A program made the position numbers and the translations under genes. Source: CAZEQH01 sp964566875 (GTDB taxonomy: Bacteria > Patescibacteriota > Minisyncoccia > Minisyncoccales > JANBVM01). Taken from it: a DNA stretch of 6,972 nucleotides. The notes under the pieces were generated by a model that was not told the origin of the DNA, did not search any database, and worked only from the letters and a program-made list of their open reading frames with translations. The stretch is from contig CAZMJM010000026.1 in the NCBI GenBank assembly GCA_964566875.1, positions 1-6,972 of the forward strand. The letters run 5' to 3'. This document shows, in pieces, positions 1-5,336 of this stretch; position 1 is the first letter of the stretch; each line of letters opens with the position of its first letter.

Positions 1-2
1 TT

Positions 3-1316
3 ATGAAACTAAAGTTTCAATCTCCTACCGGGATGCACGATATCCTTGCGGAAGATCATAGGTATTTCAGCAGGATTCGTAAGACAGTAAAGAAAATTGT
101 TGAATTTTATAATTTCCAAAGAATAGAGACTCCCATCCTGGAAGAGACGGAACTTTTTTCCAAGGGTATAGGTCTGGACACCGATGTGGTGGAGAAAGAG
201 ATGTTCTCCCTGAAGACCAAGGGAGGAGACAAACTTACTCTCCGTCCGGAGGGCACGGCGCCCGCCATCAGGGCCTATCTGGAGGATGGCATGGCCAGCT
301 GGCCGAGACCCGTAAAACTATGGTATTTCGGGCCTTTTTTTCGTTACGAAAAACCCCAGGCTGGTCGGTTCCGGCAGTTTTGGCAGTTCGGTTTCGAAAT
401 CATCGGGGAAGACCATCCGGTTCGGGACGCCGAGGTAGTGCAGGTTTTCTATAAATTACTCAAAAAACTGAAAATTAAAGACCTGATGATAGAGGTCAAC
501 AGCATCGGTGACAGTTGCTGCCGGCCTTATTATAAAAAGCTGCTGGGGAATTATCTAAAGCCCCGGTCGGCCTCTCTCTGTGCCAACTGCCGGAAGCGGC
601 TTAAAAAGAATCCCATGCGCGTTCTCGATTGCAAGGAAGAAAAATGCCGGCGCGTAATTTCCCAGGCTCCCCAAATTATCGACCACCTCTGCCAGGACTG
701 CCACCAGCACTTCAAACAGTTTCTGGAGTTTTTAGACCAGCTGGAAATACCTTACCGTCTCAATCCTTATCTGGTTAGGGGTTTGGATTATTATACCAGA
801 ACGGTTTTTGAAATTTTTTCTTCCGCTCCCATAAAACCCGCTGACGAGGAATCTAAAAATGAAGGGTTTTCAGAGGCGCCTAAAAACGCCCTGGGAGGGG
901 GAGGCAGGTACGATTCCTTGGTGAAGATTTTAGGCGGTAAGGAAACCCCGGCCGTAGGGGCGGCCGGCGGCATCGACAGGATAGTATCGATGATGAAGAA
1001 TGAGGGCGGTACCCTGCCGGTCCGGAAAGAACCCCGGATATTTATCGCCCAACTGGGCAACCTGGCCAAGAGGAAGTCCCTGAAGATTATGGAGGATTTC
1101 CGCAAGGCCAAGATTCCGGTTCTGGAATCTCTCGGCAAAGATTCCCTGCGCGCTCAACTGAAGATGGCAGACAGAACGGGCATAAAATACGCCCTGGTCA
1201 TGGGCCAGAAGGAAGCCCTGGAAGACAAGATAATGCTGAGGAATATGGAGACCGGCCGGCAAACCGAAATCAAATTAGAAAAACTGGTTAAAGAGGTTAA
1301 AAAGCTGTTGAAATAG
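3..1316 (+). CDS. hisS: Histidyl-tRNA synthetase (HisRS), class II
   Basis: Charges tRNA-His with histidine through a histidyl-adenylate; cytosolic and normally essential. The 437-residue length fits bacterial HisRS. The N-terminus has the family opening 'SPTGMHDIL' (residues 7-15). Class II motif 1 lies near residues 39-50 (RIETPILEE), motif 2 near 111-131 (PFFRYEKPQ with R114, then GRFRQFWQFG), and the histidine-specific HisA motif at 258-266 (VRGLDYYTR, catalytic-type Arg259). HisB/motif 3 is at 297-326 (LGGGGRYD ... GGIDR). The anticodon-binding domain occupies roughly 344-437. A Cys-rich stretch (C193, C196, C210, C215, C230, C233) and an extra loop of about 15 residues (272-296) between HisA and HisB are notable. 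ATG at 3 is the natural start, because the SPTG motif begins only six residues later, but upstream signals are outside the window. No terminator is visible between it and the next gene. Confidence 0.97.
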   Translation: MKLKFQSPTGMHDILAEDHRYFSRIRKTVKKIVEFYNFQRIETPILEETELFSKGIGLDTDVVEKEMFSLKTKGGDKLTLRPEGTAPAIRAYLEDGMASWPRPVKLWYFGPFFRYEKPQAGRFRQFWQFGFEIIGEDHPVRDAEVVQVFYKLLKKLKIKDLMIEVNSIGDSCCRPYYKKLLGNYLKPRSASLCANCRKRLKKNPMRVLDCKEEKCRRVISQAPQIIDHLCQDCHQHFKQFLEFLDQLEIPYRLNPYLVRGLDYYTRTVFEIFSSAPIKPADEESKNEGFSEAPKNALGGGGRYDSLVKILGGKETPAVGAAGGIDRIVSMMKNEGGTLPVRKEPRIFIAQLGNLAKRKSLKIMEDFRKAKIPVLESLGKDSLRAQLKMADRTGIKYALVMGQKEALEDKIMLRNMETGRQTEIKLEKLVKEVKKLLK

Positions 1317-1336
1317 GTTCGGCCTGCTTCTTTTCC

Positions 1337-1364
1337 TTGAAATTTTCAGGGATTAAGTTAAATT
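1337..1364 (+). promoter_or_regulatory. Candidate sigma70-type promoter for the HIT gene
   Basis: TTGAAA at 1337-1342 (5/6 to the -35 consensus) is followed after 16 bp by TAAATT at 1359-1364 (4/6 to TATAAT). Transcription would start about 7 bases past the -10, at or next to the ATG at 1372, giving a leaderless or nearly leaderless mRNA. The -10 match is weak, so this stays tentative. Its geometry matches the stronger candidate promoter in front of nrdD, which adds some support. Confidence 0.3.
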
Positions 1365-1371
1365 GCAGATT

Positions 1372-1734
1372 ATGGAAGAGGACTGCATATTTTGCCAGAT
1401 CATAGATGGAAAGAGGGAGGCGGATATGGTTTATCAGGACGAAACGTTTGTGGCCTTTCGCGATATCAATCCCAAGGCCCCGGTTCATATACTAATCATA
1501 CCCAGAAAACACATTGCCTCCATCAATCACATTACCGAAGGAGACAAGGATCTGATGGGTGAGATGTTCCTGGTTGCCCAAAAGGTAGCGCAGAAGGTGG
1601 GAGTCAGGGAAAAAGGCTACAAATTAGTTTTTAACGTCGGACGGGGCGGCGGTCAGATAATAGACCATCTCCACCTCCATCTCCTGGGTGGTTGGGAAAA
1701 TTCCGGAGAGAGAGACGTCCCCGGCTTGCCCTGA
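1372..1734 (+). CDS. HIT (histidine triad) family hydrolase/transferase
   Basis: A 120-residue histidine-triad protein of the Hint/PKCI-like branch, a group of nucleotide phosphoramidate or dinucleotide hydrolases; the physiological substrate cannot be read from sequence. The triad H99-L-H101-L-H103-L-L-G-G is intact, and H101 is the expected nucleophile. An N-terminal C5-x2-C8 (DCIFCQII) and H47 in 'PRKHI' match the zinc-binding set found in many bacterial members. 'INPKAPVHILIIPRKH' (residues 32-47) is the usual core strand region. I chose ATG 1372 because the family typically starts just before the CIFC motif. An in-frame TTG at 1363 has AGGG 11 bases upstream (1348-1351) and would add three residues. 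The protein ends normally after the triad, with TGA at 1732-1734, 3 bases before the assembly gap, so it looks complete. Confidence 0.94.
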   Translation: MEEDCIFCQIIDGKREADMVYQDETFVAFRDINPKAPVHILIIPRKHIASINHITEGDKDLMGEMFLVAQKVAQKVGVREKGYKLVFNVGRGGGQIIDHLHLHLLGGWENSGERDVPGLP

Positions 1735-1737
1735 GCT

Positions 1738-1837
1738 NNNNNNNNNNNNNNNNNNNNNNNNNNNNNNNNNNNNNNNNNNNNNNNNNNNNNNNNNNNNNNN
1801 NNNNNNNNNNNNNNNNNNNNNNNNNNNNNNNNNNNNN
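1738..1837. other. Assembly gap of exactly 100 N
   Basis: One hundred consecutive N. A round 100 is a common scaffolding placeholder for a gap of unknown size, so the true distance between the HIT gene and rpsU is not known, and a small gene, terminator or rpsU promoter could be missing. Adjacency of the two sides relies on the assembler's join. Confidence 0.98.
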
Positions 1838-1895
1838 CCGAAGGGATCAGGATACAGAGTCGACTAAAAATTGTACGATATATCATTATTAATCC

Positions 1896-1908
1896 GCGGT
1901 AATACCGC
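1896..1908. promoter_or_regulatory. Dyad/hairpin in the rpsU 5' leader
   Basis: GCGGTA at 1896-1901 and TACCGC at 1903-1908 form a perfect inverted repeat around A1902. In RNA it could fold as a GCGG/CCGC stem with a TAATA loop. It ends 10 bases before the rpsU ATG, where no Shine-Dalgarno sequence is present. It could be a protein-binding site or a translational control element for bS21. The sequence shows only the symmetry; the role is inference. Confidence 0.35.
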
Positions 1909-1918
1909 CAAATATAAT

Positions 1919-2131
1919 ATGCCCTTAGAGGTTAAAAAAAAGGAAAGGGAAAATCCTCAGAGTCTTGTCCGCCGGTTCAGCAAAAGAGTCAAGCAGAGCG
2001 GTCTCTTGGTAAGGGTAAGGAAGAAAAAATACCGGAGGCGCACCAAATCTCCTCAGCTCAAAAAAAGAGCGGCTCTCAGGCGGGAAGAGAAGAAAAAGGC
2101 CTACGCGAAGAAGAAGAAGATGGGTAACTGA
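1919..2131 (+). CDS. rpsU: Small ribosomal subunit protein bS21
   Basis: Encodes a 70-residue, extremely basic protein of the 30S subunit; bS21 sits near the 3' end of 16S rRNA and the mRNA exit region. Family pattern: short N-terminal strand (MPLEVKKKE), then 'SLVRRFSKRVKQSGLL' (15-30) equivalent to the usual LRRFKRxVxxxG helix, then a KKKYRRRTKSP segment and a Lys/Arg-rich C-terminal helix. The start is ATG 1919: the family begins MPxV and the usual length is about 60-75. An upstream TTG at 1871 would add 16 unconserved residues and is rejected. There is no Shine-Dalgarno sequence in front. The GAAGAAGAAG run near the 3' end is simply lysine/glutamate coding. TGA at 2129-2131 is followed 10 bases later by the yqeY start. 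rpsU beside yqeY is a known gene pair, for example in Bacillus. Confidence 0.93.
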   Translation: MPLEVKKKERENPQSLVRRFSKRVKQSGLLVRVRKKKYRRRTKSPQLKKRAALRREEKKKAYAKKKKMGN

Positions 2132-2141
2132 TAATCTTCTC

Positions 2142-2648
2142 ATGTTAAGGGAAAAAATAGAGGCCGATTTCAAAGAGGCTATGAAGGAAAAAGACGAGGC
2201 AAAACTCGCCATTTTAAAGATGTTAAAGGCAGCCCTTGCCAACAGGCAATCAGAGAAGAGGTACCAGGCTTCCAAAGAGCAGGCTGACCTGGATGAACGG
2301 GAACTGGAGAAAGAAAGCCTCCTGACGGAAGAGGAGGTCATCAAGGAAATAATGGCTATGGTCAAGAAGGGAAAGCAGGCAATTGCCGATTTTGAAAAAG
2401 GGGGCAGGGAAGATTTGGTTAAGAAAGAAAAGGCGGAGATAGACATTCTTCAGGGATATTTACCGCCCCAGCTTTCTGATGAAGAGATAAGAAAGATGGC
2501 CGAAGAATCCGTCCGTCAATCCGGCGCCGAAGGCATCAAGGATATGGGAAAGGTTATGGCGCACCTAATGCCCCAGATAAAAGGTAAGGCAGAGGGCAGC
2601 CGCGTGTCGCAAATATTAAAAGAGCTTCTCTCAAAGGGGCATGATTGA
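2142..2648 (+). CDS. yqeY: GatB/YqeY domain-containing protein
   Basis: A 168-residue member of the GatB/YqeY family, related to the tRNA-binding tail domain of the GatB amidotransferase subunit. The function of free-standing YqeY is not well established; a tRNA-linked role is inferred from the domain. The N-terminal helix (LREKIEADFKEAMKEKD, 2-18) is followed by the family segment 'AILKMLKAALANRQ' (23-36). The LTEEEVIKEI helix starts at 61, and the signature turn 'GYLPPQLSDEEI' is at 105-116. The C-terminal part contains 'DMGKVMAHLMP' (134-144), 'KGKAEGSRVS' (147-156) and a last helix to the end. It is slightly longer than the common ~150 residues because of a charged stretch at about 38-60. 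ATG 2142 has no Shine-Dalgarno sequence; GATAAT at 2130-2135 overlaps the rpsU stop and sits 6 bases upstream. The 3' end overlaps ybeY by 8 bases. Confidence 0.92.
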   Translation: MLREKIEADFKEAMKEKDEAKLAILKMLKAALANRQSEKRYQASKEQADLDERELEKESLLTEEEVIKEIMAMVKKGKQAIADFEKGGREDLVKKEKAEIDILQGYLPPQLSDEEIRKMAEESVRQSGAEGIKDMGKVMAHLMPQIKGKAEGSRVSQILKELLSKGHD

Positions 2649-3072
2649 AATAACCAATCTCACTTCCGGAAAAATAAATGAGGAGAAACTGAAGAAAGTC
2701 GCCTCAGAAGTTTTCGAGGGAGAAACCGGTAAGGCGGATTTTCCGCTGTCGGTAGCTTTGGTCGGTGAAGACAAGATGAGAGAACTGAACAAAAAATACT
2801 TGAAGAGAGATTATTCTACTGACGTTCTGTCCTTTCAGGGCCAGGAAGATTTCAAGGGAGTCTACGGGTCAGCCGGCGAGGTGGTCATCTGTCCTTCCCA
2901 GGTAAGGAAGAACGCCGCAGAGATGGATTCTGATTTTGAAATAGAGTTGTTGCGGGTTCTGGTTCACGGTATCCTGCATGTTCTCGGCTATCAGCACGAG
3001 GAATCGGAAGAGGAGGCTGCGAAGATGGAGGGGAGAGAACGGCGTTACCTGGAAAAATATTTGGAAAAATAG
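2641..3072 (+). CDS. ybeY: YbeY, rRNA maturation endoribonuclease (zinc metalloprotein)
   Basis: Family role: a single-strand endoribonuclease needed for 16S rRNA 3'-end maturation and 70S quality control. The 143-residue length is typical. The metal site is intact: H109-G-I-L-H113-V-L-G-Y-Q-H119, the HGxLHxxGYxH motif. Upstream conserved parts are 'STDVLSF' (59-65) and 'AGEVVICP' (78-85, usual GDIVIS/CP). The normally conserved Arg in the 'YR..D.PTDVLSF' segment is not in its usual place: this protein reads Y53-L54-K55-R56-D57, with Ser59 where Pro is common. ATG 2641 lies inside the last codons of yqeY, so translation is probably coupled. GGGG at 2636-2639 is only one base from the ATG, too close for a standard ribosome binding site. 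A 51-bp spacer with no terminator follows. Confidence 0.95.
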   Translation: MIEITNLTSGKINEEKLKKVASEVFEGETGKADFPLSVALVGEDKMRELNKKYLKRDYSTDVLSFQGQEDFKGVYGSAGEVVICPSQVRKNAAEMDSDFEIELLRVLVHGILHVLGYQHEESEEEAAKMEGRERRYLEKYLEK

Positions 3073-3091
3073 GCGGGAAAGTTTAAAATAC

Positions 3092-3097
3092 TATAAT
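3092..3097 (+). promoter_or_regulatory. Candidate -10 element (TATAAT) upstream of ftsA
   Basis: A perfect TATAAT lies in the AT-rich 51-bp spacer between ybeY and ftsA. Transcription from it would begin around 3104, leaving a leader of about 20 bases. No recognisable -35 lies 16-18 bp upstream and there is no extended -10 TG. It could be an internal promoter giving the ftsA-ftsZ pair transcription of its own, or chance in AT-rich DNA. Confidence 0.35.
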
Positions 3098-3123
3098 AAG
3101 CAATAAAGAAAATCCGGAACAAA

Positions 3124-4332
3124 ATGGCGCGAGAAAGATTTATCAGCGGATTGGATATAGGCACTTCCAAAACTAGGCTCTTGGTGGCCTACCGGAACGA
3201 AGAATCTGGGGAAGTGGAGTTGGTGCTGAAAAACGAAGTTAAATCAGAAGGTGTCAGGAGGGGAACCGTGGTTAGCGCAGAAAAGGCCTCTAATGTTTTT
3301 AGAGAGCTGTTTTATAATAGTTCGCAGGAGTTGGGCCAGAGGATAGATTCTGCCTACATGAATATCAGCGGCAGCCACCTCTTTTCCGTTTCTTCCAAGG
3401 GTCTGGTGTCCGTTTCCCGGGCCGACCAGAAGATTTCCGAGGAAGACGTCCAGAGGGTCTTACAGGAAGCCCAGACCATCAACCTTTCTCTCAACCAGGA
3501 GATCTTTGATGTTTTACCCAAATGGTATATTATCGACTCCGTCAAGGGTATCAAGGAGCCGGTGGGCTTAGAGGGAGTCCGCCTGGAAACCGAAGTGCTG
3601 GCGATAGGAGGTTTTTCCCCTTATATCCAGAACGCCAAAAAGGCCGTTCTGGCCGCCGACCTCGATATTCTGGACATGTTCACTTCACCGGTGGCCGCTG
3701 CCGCCGCCGTTCTGACGGAGAGACAGAAAGAACTTGGTGTGGCTCTGTTGGATATAGGGGCAGGCATTACCAGTCTGGCCGTCTTTGAGGAAAATAATCT
3801 CATCCACCTGGCGGTGCTGCCCATGGGCTCCAGCAACCTGACCAGCGACATCGCCATCGGCCTGAAAACAGACATTGATGTGGCAGAACAAATCAAGATT
3901 GAATACGGCTCTTGTCTTTTCAAGGGTAAAGACGTAAAAAGAAAGGTGGATGTCGGAGGAGAAGAGCCACTGGTTTTCACCCAAAAATTTCTGGTTAAGA
4001 TAGTGGATTCAAGAATGGCGGAGATTTTTGATGAAGCCAACAAGGAGCTGAAAAAGATATCAAAGGAAAAGCTGCTTCCGGCCGGTGTAGTCATTACCGG
4101 AGGAGGAGCCAAGCTTCACAAACTGATTGACCTGGCCAAAACCAAATTTCATTTACCCGTCAGGCTGGGAGAACCCAAAGGGATTGCCGGGGTTGAAGGC
4201 GACCCCTCTCTCTCTACCGTCTGCGGCCTGGTCCTTATGGGAGCAGAGCTGGAAGGCAGAGAAAAGGGTTTTGATTTCGGCAAGAAGGTAATCTCCAGAT
4301 TCAAAAGGATATTTCGTATTTTCCTTCCTTAA
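3124..4332 (+). CDS. ftsA: Cell division protein FtsA (actin-like membrane anchor)
   Basis: FtsA is an actin-family ATPase that polymerises on the inner membrane face and tethers FtsZ filaments to it. This protein has 402 residues, close to the usual ~410-420. The phosphate-1 loop is GLDIGTSKT (9-17). The FtsA-specific 1C/SHS2 subdomain covers about 84-165, including 'VGLEGVRLETEVL'. Phosphate-2 is LLDIGAGITSL (208-218), and the adenosine motif is GVVITGGGAKL (321-331). 'EGDPSLSTVCGLVLMG' (358-373) matches the terminal family block. The last 16 residues (about 387-402, KKVISRFKRIFRIFLP) form an amphipathic basic/hydrophobic helix, the membrane-targeting sequence, so the anchor appears functional. 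ATG 3124 has only a weak GGA (3116-3118) in front. TAA at 4330-4332 leaves 10 bases before ftsZ, so the two are very likely co-transcribed. Confidence 0.96.
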   Translation: MARERFISGLDIGTSKTRLLVAYRNEESGEVELVLKNEVKSEGVRRGTVVSAEKASNVFRELFYNSSQELGQRIDSAYMNISGSHLFSVSSKGLVSVSRADQKISEEDVQRVLQEAQTINLSLNQEIFDVLPKWYIIDSVKGIKEPVGLEGVRLETEVLAIGGFSPYIQNAKKAVLAADLDILDMFTSPVAAAAAVLTERQKELGVALLDIGAGITSLAVFEENNLIHLAVLPMGSSNLTSDIAIGLKTDIDVAEQIKIEYGSCLFKGKDVKRKVDVGGEEPLVFTQKFLVKIVDSRMAEIFDEANKELKKISKEKLLPAGVVITGGGAKLHKLIDLAKTKFHLPVRLGEPKGIAGVEGDPSLSTVCGLVLMGAELEGREKGFDFGKKVISRFKRIFRIFLP

Positions 4333-4342
4333 TTAAATTTCT

Positions 4343-5263
4343 ATGAGTACCAATATCAAAGTAGTCGGTATCGGCGGTTCCGGGGGAAACGCGATTCTAA
4401 GAATGAGGAAGGCCAATGTCCAGGGCGTGGAGTTTATAGCCATGAATACGGATTATCAGGACCTGAAGAAGGTGAGGGCCGACGTGAAATTAAGAATAGG
4501 TGAAGGCATCACTCAGGGATTGGGGGCCGGCATGAACCCTAAGGTGGGGGAGGCAGCCGCCAAACAGAGTGCCGGAGAGGTGATGAAGGTTCTGAGGGGA
4601 GCGGATATGATATTCATTACCTGCGGACTGGGAGGAGGAACGGGGAGCGGAGCATCACCCATAGTGGCCGAGATAGCGAAGAATTCCGGGGCATTAACCG
4701 TTGCCATCGTTACCCTGCCATTTTCTTTTGAAGGCGCCTCGAGGGCCAAGATAGCCCAGAGTAGCCGGGAACGGCTGCGGGAAAATGTGGACGCCCTGGT
4801 AACCATTAAAAACGACAAACTATTACAAACCCTGGAACCGGACACCTCCCTTATTAATGCCTTTTGGTTTTGTGATGACATCCTGAGAGAGGCGGTCAGA
4901 GGAATATCGGATCTCATCATTTTGCCCGGGATAGTGAACGTGGATTTTGCCGACGTCAAATCCATACTCAACGAAGCGGGTACCGCTCTTTTCGGAATAG
5001 GGAGGGGGACAGGAGAATCCAGGGCCCAACAGGCCGTTGGGGCGGCCCTCAATTCTCCGCTGCTTGATGTGACCCCGGAAGGAGCCAAGGGAGTGCTGTT
5101 CAATGTTTCTGGAGAGAACATTGCCCTGTCCGAGATAGAAGAGGTGGGGAGGATTATCACCAGAGAAGTTAATCCGGAGGCCAAGGTTATCTTCGGTGCG
5201 GTTCAGGACGAGAAGCTAAGGAAAGGGGAAATCAAGGTGACGGTCATCGTTACCGGTTTCTAG
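4343..5263 (+). CDS. ftsZ: Cell division GTPase FtsZ, core-only (no C-terminal tail)
   Basis: FtsZ is the tubulin-like GTPase that forms the division ring. Visible elements: nucleotide-binding start 'IKVVGIGGSGGNAI' (5-18), glycine-rich signature GLGGGTGSGASP (95-106), sugar-binding region 'LPFSFEG' (125-131), 'KNDKLL' (156-161), helix with 'AFWFCDDIL' (173-181), and the T7 synergy loop N199-V-D201-F-A-D204 that completes the neighbour's GTPase site. The C-terminal subdomain runs from about 215 to the final strand 'IKVTVIVTGF' (297-306). That strand is where the globular domain ends in other FtsZs (E. coli ~316 of 383). There is no variable linker and no conserved C-terminal peptide for FtsA/SepF/ZipA. 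The N-terminal extension is also minimal (four residues). The second Thr of the usual GGGTGTG is Ser. No Shine-Dalgarno sequence precedes ATG 4343. Translation past the TAG stop would end within a few codons. Confidence 0.96.
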   Translation: MSTNIKVVGIGGSGGNAILRMRKANVQGVEFIAMNTDYQDLKKVRADVKLRIGEGITQGLGAGMNPKVGEAAAKQSAGEVMKVLRGADMIFITCGLGGGTGSGASPIVAEIAKNSGALTVAIVTLPFSFEGASRAKIAQSSRERLRENVDALVTIKNDKLLQTLEPDTSLINAFWFCDDILREAVRGISDLIILPGIVNVDFADVKSILNEAGTALFGIGRGTGESRAQQAVGAALNSPLLDVTPEGAKGVLFNVSGENIALSEIEEVGRIITREVNPEAKVIFGAVQDEKLRKGEIKVTVIVTGF

Positions 5264-5269
5264 GAATTC

Positions 5270-5278
5270 TGTGGATAA
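5270..5278 (-). promoter_or_regulatory. Consensus DnaA-box 9-mer
   Basis: The minus strand reads TTATCCACA, the perfect consensus DnaA box, 7 bases after the ftsZ stop and about 30 bp upstream of the nrdD -35. It is the only perfect copy I noticed in the window, so this is not an origin-type cluster. A regulatory role in nrdD transcription is possible, since DnaA controls nrdAB in E. coli. A chance match is the alternative. Confidence 0.45.
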
Positions 5279-5283
5279 CTTAA

Positions 5284-5298
5284 AATTTCGCTGAAATT
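5284..5298. repeat. Short inverted repeat abutting the terminator
   Basis: AATTTC (5284-5289) and GAAATT (5293-5298) are perfect 6-bp arms around a GCT loop. The hairpin directly abuts the terminator stem that starts at 5299, so the transcript could carry two adjacent hairpins after ftsZ. It is AT-rich and weak as RNA. It could alternatively be an operator for the downstream promoter. Confidence 0.35.
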
Positions 5299-5322
5299 AA
5301 TCGGGATTTGACCCGATTTTTT
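5299..5322 (+). terminator. Intrinsic terminator after ftsZ
   Basis: AATCGGG (5299-5305) pairs with CCCGATT (5312-5318) around a 6-base loop ATTTGA, followed by a T run to 5322. The 7-bp stem with a G/C-rich centre and U tail is a typical rho-independent terminator. It closes the ftsA-ftsZ transcription unit 35 bases after the ftsZ stop and separates it from nrdD. Confidence 0.75.
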
Positions 5323-5336
5323 GGTGCGAGTAAAAT
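5308..5336 (+). promoter_or_regulatory. Strong sigma70-type promoter for nrdD, overlapping the terminator
   Basis: TTGACC at 5308-5313 (5/6) and TAAAAT at 5331-5336 (5/6) are separated by exactly 17 bp, the optimal spacing. The predicted start of transcription (about 7 bases past the -10, 5343-5344) coincides with the A of the nrdD ATG, so the mRNA would be leaderless. The -35 occupies the loop and right arm of the ftsZ terminator. A second TATAAT (5340-5345) overlaps the start codon and is less likely to be used. Confidence 0.6.

Noticed and set aside
1913..1918. TATAAT immediately before the rpsU ATG as the rpsU promoter
   Set aside because: Transcription would start about 5 bases inside the gene, no other in-frame start follows, and no -35 is found 16-18 bp upstream.
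2107..2120. GAAGAAGAAG run as a microsatellite or phase-variable repeat
   Set aside because: It is coding for the basic bS21 tail, has only a few units, and a length change in threes would merely add residues.
1925..2446. Minus-strand open frame of 173 codons opposite rpsU and yqeY
   Set aside because: Lies wholly opposite two recognisable genes; the Ser/Phe/Leu-rich product is the reverse image of Lys/Glu-rich coding.
1732..2648. Recoded UGA (glycine), as in Gracilibacteria/Absconditabacteria
   Set aside because: UGA terminates HIT, rpsU and yqeY at the expected protein ends, and no internal in-frame UGA occurs in conserved regions.
4513..5184. Minus-strand open frame of 223 codons opposite ftsZ
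   Set aside because: No recognisable motif, and the sense strand is clearly ftsZ with all key motifs.
5230..5300. Frameshift or readthrough restoring an FtsZ tail
   Set aside because: Reading past the TAG gives four residues and then TAA; the remaining spacer is terminator and promoter, so there is no hidden tail. A substitution creating the stop after loss of the rest cannot be excluded.
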